In this document: positions 43,947 through 52,816 of the stretch, one piece after another
Numbering within the stretch: the first letter of the stretch is position 1
Layout: the number at the start of each line of letters is the position of its first letter
NCBI RefSeq assembly: GCF_003610995.1
Contig: NZ_CP032543.1
Location: forward strand, 868,001-932,000
Reading direction: 5' to 3'
Length of the DNA stretch: 64,000 nucleotides
Source: Streptomyces griseus subsp. griseus
Lineage (GTDB): Bacteria; Actinomycetota; Actinomycetes; Streptomycetales; Streptomycetaceae
The notes under the pieces: model-generated
Database searches by the model: none
What the model was told of the DNA's origin: nothing
What the model saw: only the letters and a program-made list of their open reading frames with translations
Translations under genes and position numbers: made by a program

Positions 43947-44642
43947 GTGTCCAGCACCTCCGCCCGTGGCACCACCCACCTCCCCCGGCGGCTGGTCCAG
44001 CTGTACGCGGGTCTGACGCTGTACGGGGCGAGTTCGGCGCTCCTCGTCCGCGCGGAACTCGGTCTGGAGCCGTGGGGCGTCCTGCACCAGGGCCTCACCG
44101 AGCTGACCGGCATCTCGATCGGCGTCGTCTCGATCATCGTCGGCGCGATCGTGCTGCTGCTGTGGATACCGCTGCGGCAGCGCCCCGGGCTCGGCACCGT
44201 CTCCAACGTCTTCGTGGTCGGCCTGGCCATGGACGGCACGCTCGCCCTCGTCGGCGACATCGACGGCTACGGGCTCCGCATCCCGGTGATGGTCCTGGGC
44301 ATCGCGCTGAACGGGGTGGCGACCGGGCTCTACATCGCGGCCCGCTTCGGCCCCGGTCCGCGCGACGGGCTGATGACCGGGCTCCACCGGGTCACGGGCC
44401 GCTCCATCCGGCTGGTCCGTACGGCGATCGAGGTGGCCGTCGTCGTCACCGGCTTCCTGCTGGGCGGCTCACTGGGGGCCGGTACGGTCCTGTACGCCCT
44501 GGCGATCGGGCCGCTGGCCCAGCTCTTCCTGCGGGTCTTCGGACTTCCCGCACCCGCCACGCCGCCGGTCACCCCCGCGACTCCCGCCGGACCGGGCCCC
44601 GTTGCCACCCCTCCATCCGGGCAGGCCATACTGCCGCAGTGA
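43947..44642 (+). CDS. YczE/YitT-type integral membrane protein
   Basis: 231 aa with about five membrane helices (LVQLYAGLTLYGASSALLVR, IGVVSIIVGAIVLLLWIPL, FVVGLAMDGTLALVGD, GLRIPVMVLGIALNGVATGL, VAVVVTGFLLGG). The family motif FGPGPRDGLMTGL is present. The C-terminal 35 residues are Pro/Ala-rich. GTG start with AGGAGG at 43935-43940. Transport function is presumed, substrate unknown; regulated by the divergent MocR protein by analogy. Overlaps the next gene by four bases. Confidence 0.88.
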   Translation: MSSTSARGTTHLPRRLVQLYAGLTLYGASSALLVRAELGLEPWGVLHQGLTELTGISIGVVSIIVGAIVLLLWIPLRQRPGLGTVSNVFVVGLAMDGTLALVGDIDGYGLRIPVMVLGIALNGVATGLYIAARFGPGPRDGLMTGLHRVTGRSIRLVRTAIEVAVVVTGFLLGGSLGAGTVLYALAIGPLAQLFLRVFGLPAPATPPVTPATPAGPGPVATPPSGQAILPQ

Positions 44643-45403
44643 AACCGAGCCGCCACCCCTATCTGGATCACGCGACACCCATTGCCTTCGCCCATCGCGG
44701 CGGTGCGGCGGACGGGGTGGAGAACACCGCGGCCGCCTTCCGCCGGGCGGCCGCAGCGGGCTACCGCTACTTCGAGACCGACGTCCACACCACGGCGGAC
44801 GGCCGTCTCGTCGCCTTCCACGACTCCACGCTGGACCGGGTCACCGACGCCACGGGCCGGATCTCGGCGCTGCCCTGGAGCGAGGTGCGCCGCGCCAGGG
44901 TCGGGGGAACCGAGCCCCTCCCCCTCTTCGAGGAACTGCTGGAGGAGTTCCTCGAGGCCCGCTGGAACGTGGACGTCAAGGCGGAACCGGCCCTGGCACC
45001 CCTCCTGGAGCTGATCCGCAGGACGGACGCCTGGGACCGGGTCTGCGTCGGTTCGTTCTCCGAGGCCCGGGTGGCCCGCGCGCACCGTCTGGCGGGCCCG
45101 CGCCTGGCCACCTCGTACGGCGTGCGCGGCGTCCTGGGGCTACGGCTGCGCTCGTACGGGATCCCGGCCCCGCTGCGGGCGGGCGCGGTCTGCGCGCAGG
45201 TCCCCGAGCGGCAGAGCGGCATCCCGGTGGTCGACGCCCGCTTCCTCCGTACGGCGCACGCGCTCGGGCTCCAGGTGCACGTCTGGACGGTCAACGAGCC
45301 CGAACGGATGGCGGCACTCCTGGACCTCGGGGTGGATGGCATCATGACCGATCACATCGAGACGCTGCGTACGGTGCTGAGCGAGCGAGGGGCCTGGGCC
45401 TGA
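44639..45403 (+). CDS. Glycerophosphodiester phosphodiesterase
   Basis: 254 aa GDPD-family TIM barrel. Catalytic elements: AFAHRGGAADGVENTAAAF (His/Arg, Glu-Asn-Thr), FETDVHTTADGRLVAFHDST (metal Glu/Asp, second His) and WNVDVKAE (metal). It hydrolyses glycerophosphodiesters to glycerol-3-P and an alcohol. No signal peptide, so cytoplasmic. GTG start at 44639 overlaps the stop of the YczE gene (GTGA), indicating coupling. Confidence 0.92.
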   Translation: MKPSRHPYLDHATPIAFAHRGGAADGVENTAAAFRRAAAAGYRYFETDVHTTADGRLVAFHDSTLDRVTDATGRISALPWSEVRRARVGGTEPLPLFEELLEEFLEARWNVDVKAEPALAPLLELIRRTDAWDRVCVGSFSEARVARAHRLAGPRLATSYGVRGVLGLRLRSYGIPAPLRAGAVCAQVPERQSGIPVVDARFLRTAHALGLQVHVWTVNEPERMAALLDLGVDGIMTDHIETLRTVLSERGAWA

Positions 45404-45449
45404 CGCCGGGCCCGTCCGCGTCCGCACGCGAGAACCGAGGGGGCGCGGG

Positions 45450-46823
45450 TTGAGCACCGGAACCGCAGGAACGACAGATCCGGCCGGAAATCCGCCGGGC
45501 GACGGGCCGGCGGCGGCCCGCAAGCGCGAGCAGCGCGGCTGGTACTTCTACGACTTCGCCTGCTCCGTCTACTCCACCAGCGTGCTGACCGTCTTCCTCG
45601 GCCCGTATCTGACGTCGATCGCCAAGGCCGCGGCCGGCCCCGACGGCTTCGTCCACCCGCTGGGCATACCGGTGCGCGCGGGCTCGCTGTTCGCGTACTC
45701 CGTCTCGGCCTCCATCGTGGTGGCCGTCGTCCTGATGCCGATCGTGGGCGCGGCGGCGGACCGTACGGGCCGTAAGAAGCCGCTGCTCGCGGCGGCCGCC
45801 TATACGGGTGCCGCGGCGACAGCGGGGATGTTCTTCCTGGACGGCCACCGCTACCTGCTGGGCGCGTTCCTGCTGATCGTGGCGAACGCGTCGATCTCCG
45901 TGTCGATGGTCCTGTACAACGCCTATCTGCCGCAGATCGCCGAGCCGGAGGAGCGCGACGCGGTCTCCTCGCGCGGCTGGGCCTTCGGCTACACCTCGGG
46001 CGCGCTGGTGCTCGTTCTCAACCTGATCCTGTACACCGGCCACGAGTCCTTCGGTCTCGCGGAGTCCGACGCGGTACGGATCTGCCTGGCGTCGGCGGGT
46101 GTGTGGTGGGGCGCGTTCACCCTCGTACCGCTGCGCAGGCTGCGCGACCGCCGGGTGGCACCGGACGGCGAGGGGGCGGTGGGTTCGGGCTGGAAACAGC
46201 TGAGAGCGACCCTGAAGGACATGCGGCGCCACCCGCTGACGCTCTCGTTCCTGCTCGCCTACCTGGTCTACAACGACGGCATCCAGACGGTGATCTCCCA
46301 GGCCTCGCTGTACGGCTCCGAGGAGCTGGGCCTCGACCAGACGACCCTGATCGTCGCCGTGCTGCTGGTGCAGATCCTGGCGGTGGCGGGGGCGCTCGGC
46401 ATGGGCCGGCTCGCCCGGGTGTACGGCGCCAAGCGCACGATCCTGGGCTCGCTGGTCGTCTGGACCGCGATCCTGGTCTCCGCCTATGTGCTGCCGGCCG
46501 ACGCGCCCGTCTTCTTCTTCGTTCTCGCGGCGGCCATCGGGCTGGTGCTGGGCGGCAGCCAGGCGCTGTCCCGCTCGCTCTTCTCCCATCTGGTGCCGCG
46601 CGGCAAGGAGGCCGAATACTTCTCGGCGTACGAGATGAGCGACCGCGGTCTGAGCTGGCTGGGGCCCCTGGTGTTCGGTCTGGCGTACCAGCTGACCGGC
46701 AGCTACCGGGAGGCGATCATCTCGCTGATCGTGTTCTTCGCCCTCGGCGCGGTGCTGCTCGCGCGGGTGCCCGTACGGCGTGCGATCACGGCCGCGGGCA
46801 ATCCCGTGCCGGAGCGGATTTAG
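45450..46823 (+). CDS. MFS transporter, UMF1/Atg22-like family
   Basis: 457 aa with about 12 membrane helices. The family N-terminus WYFYDFACSVYSTSVLTVFL is present, and the MFS loop 2-3 motif reads GAAADRTGRKKPLL. The relatives of yeast Atg22 export amino acids from the vacuole; bacterial substrates are not known. TTG start at 45450, 46 bp after the GDPD gene, so probably the last gene of the yczE-GDPD-MFS operon. Confidence 0.88.
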   Translation: MSTGTAGTTDPAGNPPGDGPAAARKREQRGWYFYDFACSVYSTSVLTVFLGPYLTSIAKAAAGPDGFVHPLGIPVRAGSLFAYSVSASIVVAVVLMPIVGAAADRTGRKKPLLAAAAYTGAAATAGMFFLDGHRYLLGAFLLIVANASISVSMVLYNAYLPQIAEPEERDAVSSRGWAFGYTSGALVLVLNLILYTGHESFGLAESDAVRICLASAGVWWGAFTLVPLRRLRDRRVAPDGEGAVGSGWKQLRATLKDMRRHPLTLSFLLAYLVYNDGIQTVISQASLYGSEELGLDQTTLIVAVLLVQILAVAGALGMGRLARVYGAKRTILGSLVVWTAILVSAYVLPADAPVFFFVLAAAIGLVLGGSQALSRSLFSHLVPRGKEAEYFSAYEMSDRGLSWLGPLVFGLAYQLTGSYREAIISLIVFFALGAVLLARVPVRRAITAAGNPVPERI

Positions 46824-47001
46824 ACGTTGAAGTGAAAGGGCGGTAGTATACGTCTTTGGCCTGCCCGGAGGACCGTCACTGCGAGTGTGAGCAGCTCAAC
46901 CGTTGGGTGACAACGCTCGACAGAGGTGACAAACCGGGCAAGGGTGGGTACTCGACCCAAGACAAAGCAGCGGCACGAACGGGCGACGCATGACCGGCGA
47001 C

Positions 47002-47028
47002 GGGAATCTTTGCCAGCGACCGGACGTT
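47002..47028 (+). promoter_or_regulatory. SigR-type promoter of rbpA
   Basis: GGGAAT (47002-47007), exactly 18 bp, GTT (47026-47028): the SigR consensus GGAAT-N18/19-GTT. It is 63 bp before the rbpA start. SigR control of rbpA under thiol stress is established in S. coelicolor. Confidence 0.85.
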
Positions 47029-47090
47029 GACCGGATGACGACGACAGCGACATTTTGTCCTGTGGGCGACAAGCCCGGGAGGCACGATTC

Positions 47091-47465
47091 ATGAGTGAGC
47101 GAGCTCTTCGCGGCACGCGACTTGTGGTTACCAGCTACGAGACGGACCGCGGCATCGATCTGGCCCCGCGCCAGGCGGTGGAGTACGCATGCCAGAACGG
47201 ACATCGATTTGAGATGCCGTTCTCGGTGGAGGCGGAGATTCCGCCGGAGTGGGAGTGCAAGGCGTGCGGCGCCCAGGCACTCCTGGTGGACGGGGATGGC
47301 CCCGAGGAGAAGAAGGGCAAGCCTGCGCGTACGCACTGGGACATGCTCATGGAGCGGCGCACGCGTGAGGAGCTCGAGGAGGTGCTGGCCGAGAGGCTGG
47401 CGGTTCTGCGCTCCGGAGCCATGAACATCGCCGTGCACCCGCGGGACAGCAGGAAGTCTGCCTGA
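47091..47465 (+). CDS. rbpA: RNA polymerase-binding protein RbpA
   Basis: 124 aa. The zinc ligands C34, H38, C56 and C59 (EYACQNGHRF, WECKACGAQ) are all present, as is the C-terminal sigma-interaction domain (THWDMLMERRTREELEEVL). RbpA binds RNA polymerase and HrdB-type sigma factors, stabilises the open complex and affects rifampicin tolerance. ATG 47091 with GGGAGG just upstream. A strong SigR promoter precedes it and a 22-bp hairpin follows. Confidence 0.96.
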   Translation: MSERALRGTRLVVTSYETDRGIDLAPRQAVEYACQNGHRFEMPFSVEAEIPPEWECKACGAQALLVDGDGPEEKKGKPARTHWDMLMERRTREELEEVLAERLAVLRSGAMNIAVHPRDSRKSA

Positions 47466-47504
47466 CCGCATAGCGCCACCGCACTGAGCGCGACAACAGC
47501 ACAG

Positions 47505-47555
47505 CACAAGAGCCGCGGGCCGTGACACAGGACATGTGTCACGGCCCGCGGCTCT
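47505..47555. terminator. Very strong bidirectional terminator (22-bp stem)
   Basis: Perfect 22-bp inverted repeat (47505-47526 and 47534-47555), 7-nt loop, 39 bp after the rbpA stop. Confidence 0.9.
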
Positions 47556-47682
47556 TGGCGTGGCCGGAGAAAGCGTCCCGGTTCCGCGCGGACGCCCTCG
47601 CGCCCCTGGACCTCCGCCGTGTCGAGCGTGCGCCGTTCAACCTCATCGAACTCTTCGTCGGCGACCCCCGGGGTAGCGGACG

Positions 47683-48294
47683 TCAGGGAGTGAGCGGCGG
47701 GCGCGGTCCCTGGAAGTCGTCGTCGGAGCCGGAGGGGCGGGAGGGGGGCTGGTTGCCGTCCTCGCGGATGACCTCGCCCTGGACGACCTTTCCGTCCGGC
47801 CGGTGCATCCGGGCCTGCTGGAAGGCGTCCGAGAGGCCCCCCGGGGACGCGGCCCGCATCCGGCGCTCCAGGGACTGCTCGGCCCGGCGGCTGATCACCG
47901 TACGGACGGGCGGGACCAGCAGAAGGAGACCGGCCGCGTCCGAGATCAGGCCGGGGATCAGGAGGAGCAGGCCACCGAGCATCAGCAGCCCGTTGCCCTT
48001 GGACGCCTTTCCGCCGGTGACCTGCGGGGCCTCGGTGGCGCCGGGCTGACCGGGCATCTGCTGAAGGGTCTCGGTGAGGTTCTTGAAGGCGCGGCGCCCG
48101 GCGCGCTTGATCACCACGGTGCCGAGCACCGCTCCGGCGACCAGGAGCAGCAGGACGGTGAGGCCGCCGGCGGCCGAGGCGACCACGGTCAGGAGCCAGA
48201 TCTCCAGGACCAGCCAGGCGGCCAGGGCCAGCGGCAGGAATCTACGGACGCGCGAGCGCCGGGGACGGATCGGGGGCGGGGTGCCGGTCGTCAT
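47683..48294 (-). CDS. fxsA: FxsA-family membrane protein
   Basis: 203 aa. FxsA core with three or four hydrophobic segments: FLPLALAAWLVLEIWLLTVV, GGLTVLLLLVAGAVLGTVVI and LMLGGLLLLIPGLISDAAGL, followed by LLLVPPVRTVI. The C-terminal tail is hydrophilic and Pro/Asp-rich. In E. coli FxsA overproduction relieves phage T7 exclusion by the F plasmid; its normal role is unclear. Same direction as ppm1, 73 bp downstream. Confidence 0.88.
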   Translation of the reverse strand: MTTGTPPPIRPRRSRVRRFLPLALAAWLVLEIWLLTVVASAAGGLTVLLLLVAGAVLGTVVIKRAGRRAFKNLTETLQQMPGQPGATEAPQVTGGKASKGNGLLMLGGLLLLIPGLISDAAGLLLLVPPVRTVISRRAEQSLERRMRAASPGGLSDAFQQARMHRPDGKVVQGEVIREDGNQPPSRPSGSDDDFQGPRPPLTP

Positions 48295-48367
48295 GCCACC
48301 AGTGTGCCCGTAAGGAGGTGGAAGCGGCGTAAGGGGGTGATCATGGACCGCCCCGTACGCCGCCGGG

Positions 48368-49135
48368 TCAGGGTTTCTTGCGGCCCAGGACCTTGTTGGC
48401 GCGGGAGGTGACGCCCCAGCCGGTGACCCGCCAGAGCGCCTCGACGAGGATGTCCCGGCTCATCTTGGAGTCGCCGACCTCGCGGTCCACGAAGGTGATG
48501 GGGACCTCGACCACGTGGTAGCCGGCCTCGACGGAGCGGCGGGCCAGGTCGACCTGGAAGCAGTACCCCTGGGAGGCGACCTCGTCGAGCCCCAGGCCCT
48601 GGAGGGTCTCGGTCCGGAAGGCGCGGTAGCCGCCGGTGACGTCGCGGACGGAGAGGCCGAGGGCGAGGCGGGAGTAGAGGCTGCCGCCCCGGGAGATGAC
48701 CTCGCGGCTCTTGGGCCAGTTGACGACCCGGCCGCCGGGCACCCAGCGGGAGCCGAGGACGAGGTCGGCGCCCTTGAGGGCGGTGAGCAGCCGGGGCAGC
48801 TCCTCGGGCTGGTGGGAGCCGTCGGCGTCCATCTCGACGAGGACGCCGTAGCCGTGCTCGGCACCCCAGGCGAAGCCCGCGAGGTAGGCGGCGCCGAGCC
48901 CTTCCTTGCCCTTGCGGTGCAGGACGTGGACCTGGCCGTCGGCGGCCGCGATCTCGTCGGCCGCCTTTCCGGTGCCATCGGGGCTGTTGTCGTCGGCCAC
49001 CAGGATGTCGGCATCCGGCACGGCCGTGCGCACCCGGTCGACGATCGGCCTGATGTTCTCGACCTCGTTGTAGGTCGGAATGATCACCAGGACCTTGCCG
49101 AGCGGGCCGAACTGCCTCTGACCGCCGTCGTTCAC
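48368..49135 (-). CDS. ppm1: Polyprenol-phosphate mannosyltransferase
   Basis: 255 aa GT2 enzyme: VLVIIPTYNEVENIRPIVDR, ADDNSPDGTGKAADEI, VEMDADGSHQPEELP (the DxD-like metal site) and a terminal RKKP. It makes polyprenyl-phosphate-mannose from GDP-mannose at the membrane; there is no fused acyltransferase domain, as in Streptomyces. This is the donor for protein O-mannosylation by Pmt, and its substrate comes from the guanylyltransferase pathway represented at the left edge. S. coelicolor Ppm1 (SCO1423 as I recall) is needed for phage phiC31 receptor glycosylation. Confidence 0.92.
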   Translation of the reverse strand: MNDGGQRQFGPLGKVLVIIPTYNEVENIRPIVDRVRTAVPDADILVADDNSPDGTGKAADEIAAADGQVHVLHRKGKEGLGAAYLAGFAWGAEHGYGVLVEMDADGSHQPEELPRLLTALKGADLVLGSRWVPGGRVVNWPKSREVISRGGSLYSRLALGLSVRDVTGGYRAFRTETLQGLGLDEVASQGYCFQVDLARRSVEAGYHVVEVPITFVDREVGDSKMSRDILVEALWRVTGWGVTSRANKVLGRKKP

Positions 49136-49674
49136 TACTGCCCCTTAGAGTCCGTACACAGGGGGACACCATATCCAGCGCGAGGCCACCGGAGTTCTCC
49201 CCGGTCGCGCGGGCGTGTGGCACAGGCCGGGCAGATGGCCGGAACTGGGGACAGAACCGCGGACGGAACTGCGGATCGGGGCCCGGCGCCCTTCGGGCCG
49301 ACCTGGGACCCGCTGGCTGCGGGTCGACCGAGAGCCGTTGTCTACTGAACGTCCGGGCCCCACCCGGGTCGCACCCTCCGTCCGGCTGAAACCTTCCCTC
49401 GCCCCCGAGGCGCGGGCGCTGAACCTGGCTGTCAGTGGTGGTGCGCCGGTGCGGCACACCACCCCATGACCCAGCGGCGTTCGACGACTGCGTGGAGGTT
49501 TAACCGGTCGGACGTCCTGTGGTGGACCCGGCCGAACCTACCGGCCCGTGGGCGCGTTCTGTCAACACCCGCGCGACCTGCGGCTTTTGCCCAAAATGCC
49601 TGGTCAGTGCCGGAGATCCGCAGGTCGTGAACGCGTGACCGAGCCATCGATCGGCGGTACGGAATCGCCCGACG
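49136..49674. other. Intergenic region between ppm1 and the amidohydrolase
   Basis: About 540 bp on the upstream side of ppm1. No gene with credible start and codon pattern. CGACCTGCGG (49574-49583) and CCGCAGGTCG (49618-49627) form a long-loop hairpin 47 bp after the amidohydrolase stop and may terminate it. The ppm1 promoter should lie near 49150-49200. Confidence 0.5.
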
Positions 49675-51321
49675 TCACTCGTTCGGTCGTACGTAGACCG
49701 TATGTCCGGAGACCACCGTCCGCAGGCAGACGGGCAGTTCGGCGCCGGGCGTGAGATCCGGCAGGCCGGGCGTGCCGGAGCGGGGGTCGGTGGACCACCG
49801 GGCGACCCGGTCGTCGGGCGCCTGGACCAGGAGTTCGGTGGTCCGCCAGACGGCGTAGTCGGCCGGTGCGCCCGGCACGAGGAGCCCCGCGTCGTCGCGG
49901 CCGATGGCCCGCCAGCCGCCCCGGGTGTGGGCGGTGAACCCGGCCCGGACGGAGATGCGGTGCTCAGGGGTGCGGTGGTGGGCGGCGGCCCGCACGGTCC
50001 CCCAGGGATCGAGGGGGGTGACCGGGCTGTCGGAGCCGAAGGCGAGCGGCACTCCGGCCCGCAGGAGGGCGGCGTACGGGTTCAGGGTCGCCGCCCGCTC
50101 CGCGCCGAGCCGCTGGGCGTACATCCCCTCCGGGCCGCCCCAGGCGGCGTCGAAGGCGGGCTGGACGGAGGCGGTGAGGCCCAGCTCGGCGAAGGCGGCG
50201 ATCGTCTCGGGGGTGAGCATCTCGGCGTGCTCCACCCGGTGGCGGGCCGCGCGGACCCGGGCGAGGCCGAGCGTCTCGGCGGCGGCCCGGACGCCCTCCA
50301 CGACGGCGGAGACGGCCGCGTCGCCGATGGCGTGGAACCCCGCCTGGAGGCCGGCCTCGGTGCAGGCCGTGACATGGGCGGCGATCCGGGCGGCGTCCAG
50401 GTGGGCGGTGCCGGTCTGCGGGTCGTCGGCGTACGGCTGGTGCAGGCAGGCGGTGTGCGAGCCGAGGGACCCGTCCACGAAGAGGTCGCCGGCCGCTCCG
50501 ATGGCGCCGAGCTCCCGGATGCGGCGGGCGCCCTTCTCGTCGGCGATCTCCTCCGCCCAGAGGCCGAAGACCCGGGGGCCCGGCCGTTCGGCGGCGAGGG
50601 CCAGGAGCGCGGTGAAGTCGTCCTCGTCGGAGATCTCGGGCCCGCCGCACTCGTGGAGGGTGCCGATGCCGAGGGAGGCGGCGTGGTCGAGTGCGGCGCG
50701 CTGGGCGGCACCCCGCTGGGCGGGGGTGAGCGCACCGTGTGCGGCGGCCCGTACGGCGTGGTGGGCGTCGCCGGTCAGCGGCGCGTCGGGGTGGTAGCCG
50801 GCCATCGCGGTGACGCCGGGGACGAGGTCCAGCAGGGCGGTGGTGACGACGGCGGAGTGCACGTCGATGCGCGGCAGGTACAGGGCCCGGCCGCCGGCCG
50901 CCTCGTCGAGTTCGGCGCGCGAGGGGTGCCGCTGTTCGGGCCACCGCGCGGCGTCCCAGCCGTGGCCGAGCAGGACGTCGGTGGCGGCGTGCCGGTTCGC
51001 GAACGCACGGACGAGGCCGAGGGCTTCGGGGAGCGTACGGGCGTCCGAGAGGTCCAGGCCGGTGAGGGCCAGGCCGGTGGCGGTGGTGTGGACGTGGGCG
51101 TCGGTGAACGCCGGGGTGACCAGGGCGCCCTCCAGGTCGACCACCTCGTCGACGCCGCTCGCGAAGGCGTCGGCGGCCCCTTCGGAGCCCACCCAGGCGA
51201 CATGCCCGCGCTCCACGACCATCGCGGTGGCGAACGGGTCGGCCGGGCTGTGGACGTCTCCCCCGCGCAGCAGCAGGGTGCGGTGGTCGGGGGGGCTCTG
51301 GGGGGCGGTGCTCTCGGTCAT
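49675..51321 (-). CDS. Amidohydrolase (YtcJ-like)
   Basis: 548 aa metal-dependent amidohydrolase of the YtcJ type. Metal ligands: TDAHVHTTATGLALTGLDLS (HxH), VDGSLGSHTA, HAIGDAAVSAV, HRVEHAEMLTP and AFGSDSPVTPLDPW (Asp). It probably hydrolyses an N-acyl or amide substrate, not identifiable here. No signal peptide. Next to an Lrp/AsnC regulator 47 bp upstream on the same strand. Confidence 0.88.
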   Translation of the reverse strand: MTESTAPQSPPDHRTLLLRGGDVHSPADPFATAMVVERGHVAWVGSEGAADAFASGVDEVVDLEGALVTPAFTDAHVHTTATGLALTGLDLSDARTLPEALGLVRAFANRHAATDVLLGHGWDAARWPEQRHPSRAELDEAAGGRALYLPRIDVHSAVVTTALLDLVPGVTAMAGYHPDAPLTGDAHHAVRAAAHGALTPAQRGAAQRAALDHAASLGIGTLHECGGPEISDEDDFTALLALAAERPGPRVFGLWAEEIADEKGARRIRELGAIGAAGDLFVDGSLGSHTACLHQPYADDPQTGTAHLDAARIAAHVTACTEAGLQAGFHAIGDAAVSAVVEGVRAAAETLGLARVRAARHRVEHAEMLTPETIAAFAELGLTASVQPAFDAAWGGPEGMYAQRLGAERAATLNPYAALLRAGVPLAFGSDSPVTPLDPWGTVRAAAHHRTPEHRISVRAGFTAHTRGGWRAIGRDDAGLLVPGAPADYAVWRTTELLVQAPDDRVARWSTDPRSGTPGLPDLTPGAELPVCLRTVVSGHTVYVRPNE

Positions 51322-51368
51322 GGGACCAGTCTCGCGCCTGCCGGGTCCCGGCAGGCGCGTGGCCCCCC

Positions 51369-51809
51369 TCAGACGCGCGGGGGCCGCGCCTCGTACGGGG
51401 TGGACAGGACGACGGTCGTACGCGTCGAGACGCCGGCCAGCGAGCGGATCCGGGTGAGCAGGTGCTCCAGCTCCAGCGGGGTCGCCACGCGCACCTTGAG
51501 GATGTAGTTCTCGTCCCCGGCCACGCTGTGGCAGGCCTCCAGCTCGGGCACCCCGGCGAGCCGCTCCGCGATGTCGTCGGGCGCGCTGGGGTCGAACGGC
51601 TTCACCGAGATGAACGCGGTGAGGGGCAGCCCGACGGCCTCGGGGTCGACCACCGCGGCATAGCCGCGGATCACCCCGCGCTGCTCCAGCCGGCGAACGC
51701 GCTGATGAACGGCCGAGGTGGACAGGCCGGTGGCCTTGCCCAGGTCGGTGTAGCTCATCCGCCCGTCCTTGACGAGCAACTCCACAATCTGACGGTCCAG
51801 CTCCTCCAT
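51369..51809 (-). CDS. Lrp/AsnC-family transcription regulator
   Basis: 146 aa. N-terminal helix-turn-helix (LDRQIVELLVKDGRMSYTDL, TGLSTSAVHQRVRRLEQRG) and a C-terminal RAM ligand domain (SVAGDENYILKVRVAT). It likely senses an amino acid and may regulate the amidohydrolase just downstream. MEELDRQIVELL (51809) is the family start; a 12-residue upstream extension has no support. Confidence 0.9.
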   Translation of the reverse strand: MEELDRQIVELLVKDGRMSYTDLGKATGLSTSAVHQRVRRLEQRGVIRGYAAVVDPEAVGLPLTAFISVKPFDPSAPDDIAERLAGVPELEACHSVAGDENYILKVRVATPLELEHLLTRIRSLAGVSTRTTVVLSTPYEARPPRV

Positions 51810-52013
51810 GCGGATCAACCTATGGCCCCAGGTGCCTGTCGGCACAGTCGCGCGGGGTCTCGGAACGGCACCTGCGGGGGGCGTGTGACGAAGACCACAG
51901 ACCTACGGGTCGGTAGCAGGCCCCCTCGCGGTTATCGGCCGCACACGGAGGGAAGTGCTTGCTGTGGTCGAGGCCGTGGCGCTGTGCCGGCCCACCCGAG
52001 GGGGGAAGATCCC

Positions 52014-52412
52014 ATGCAGAGCATCAAGCTCACCGGACGTACCGAACCGGAGCCTGTCGATCCCGACCAGGACGAAGGCGCCGACGTGTACGACATGTTC
52101 GAGATGTTCCGGGTGGTCTGCCCGGACTGCGCCCAGCCGATCGCGCTGCTGGCCGACGAGGACGTGCTGCCGGAGCACGCCCGGTGCCCCACCCCGTGGA
52201 ACCCGTTCGTGCTCACCGTCTGCTCCGGTACCGGCCGCGTCGCGGCGGACGCCCGGCCCGCCGACGAGACGCTGGACCCCCAGGAGCAGGAGGCCGCGCT
52301 GCTGCTGACGCTCCCCCAGGGACTCGACTGGCGGATGCAGCCCTTCTCCCACGCCGGTGGTCCGGGCTCCCGCCCGCTGCGGGTGGACCGGCTGCGGCGA
52401 GAGGCCGCCTGA
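52014..52412 (+). CDS. Hypothetical protein with a Cys pair
   Basis: 132 aa, ATG 52014 behind GGGGGAA. Acidic, with FRVVCPDCAQPIALLADEDV (CxxC) and a later CPTPWNPFVLTVC, suggesting a small metal-binding domain (about 34-70). Then DPQEQEAALLLTLPQGLDW. No family recognised. Confidence 0.75.
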   Translation: MQSIKLTGRTEPEPVDPDQDEGADVYDMFEMFRVVCPDCAQPIALLADEDVLPEHARCPTPWNPFVLTVCSGTGRVAADARPADETLDPQEQEAALLLTLPQGLDWRMQPFSHAGGPGSRPLRVDRLRREAA

Positions 52413-52528
52413 GCCGCTGCCGCCGGCCCTGGAGGACGCCCCGGGCGGGTGGCTCCAGGGCACCCGCCGAACTGGCACTCGGTTCGCGACGGCAGTGACC
52501 CGCGCCCGCCCCGGCGCGTTCACCCCGT

Positions 52529-52816
52529 ATGACGACGCTGCACTCACCAGTCGGCTCGGGGCGCCGCCGGCTCGCTCCCCCGGCCCCCGAAGAATCGGTT
52601 CCGCAGCCGCTGCCCCGGCCGGCCGGGAACTCCCCGATGGCCTCGCCCGCCGATCCGCCCATCTACAGCGCGCTGCTGCGGCACTGGCAGAGCAGCGGCC
52701 GGACCGTGCCGGGCCGCCGCGACCCGGAGTGGAACCGGGCCGCGGCCCTGCCCGTCTGGTCGGACACCCCCCTGCGGGTCAGCGGGTCTCCGGACCCGCG
52801 AGGTGGCGCGCGATGA
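52529..52816 (+). CDS. Short Pro-rich hypothetical protein
   Basis: 95 aa. Disordered Pro/Arg-rich N-terminus followed by a more ordered segment PPIYSALLRHWQSSGRTVPG and DPEWNRAAALPVW. The 3' end overlaps the convergent acyl-CoA dehydrogenase by 38 bp. Codon pattern favours coding, but ribosome-site support is weak. Confidence 0.5.
   Translation: MTTLHSPVGSGRRRLAPPAPEESVPQPLPRPAGNSPMASPADPPIYSALLRHWQSSGRTVPGRRDPEWNRAAALPVWSDTPLRVSGSPDPRGGAR

Noticed and set aside
49330..49400. RNase P RNA-like GAACGTCCGGGCCCCAC
   Set aside because: It recalls the conserved P4 region of RNase P RNA, but the ACAGAAA and other conserved blocks are absent from the intergenic region.
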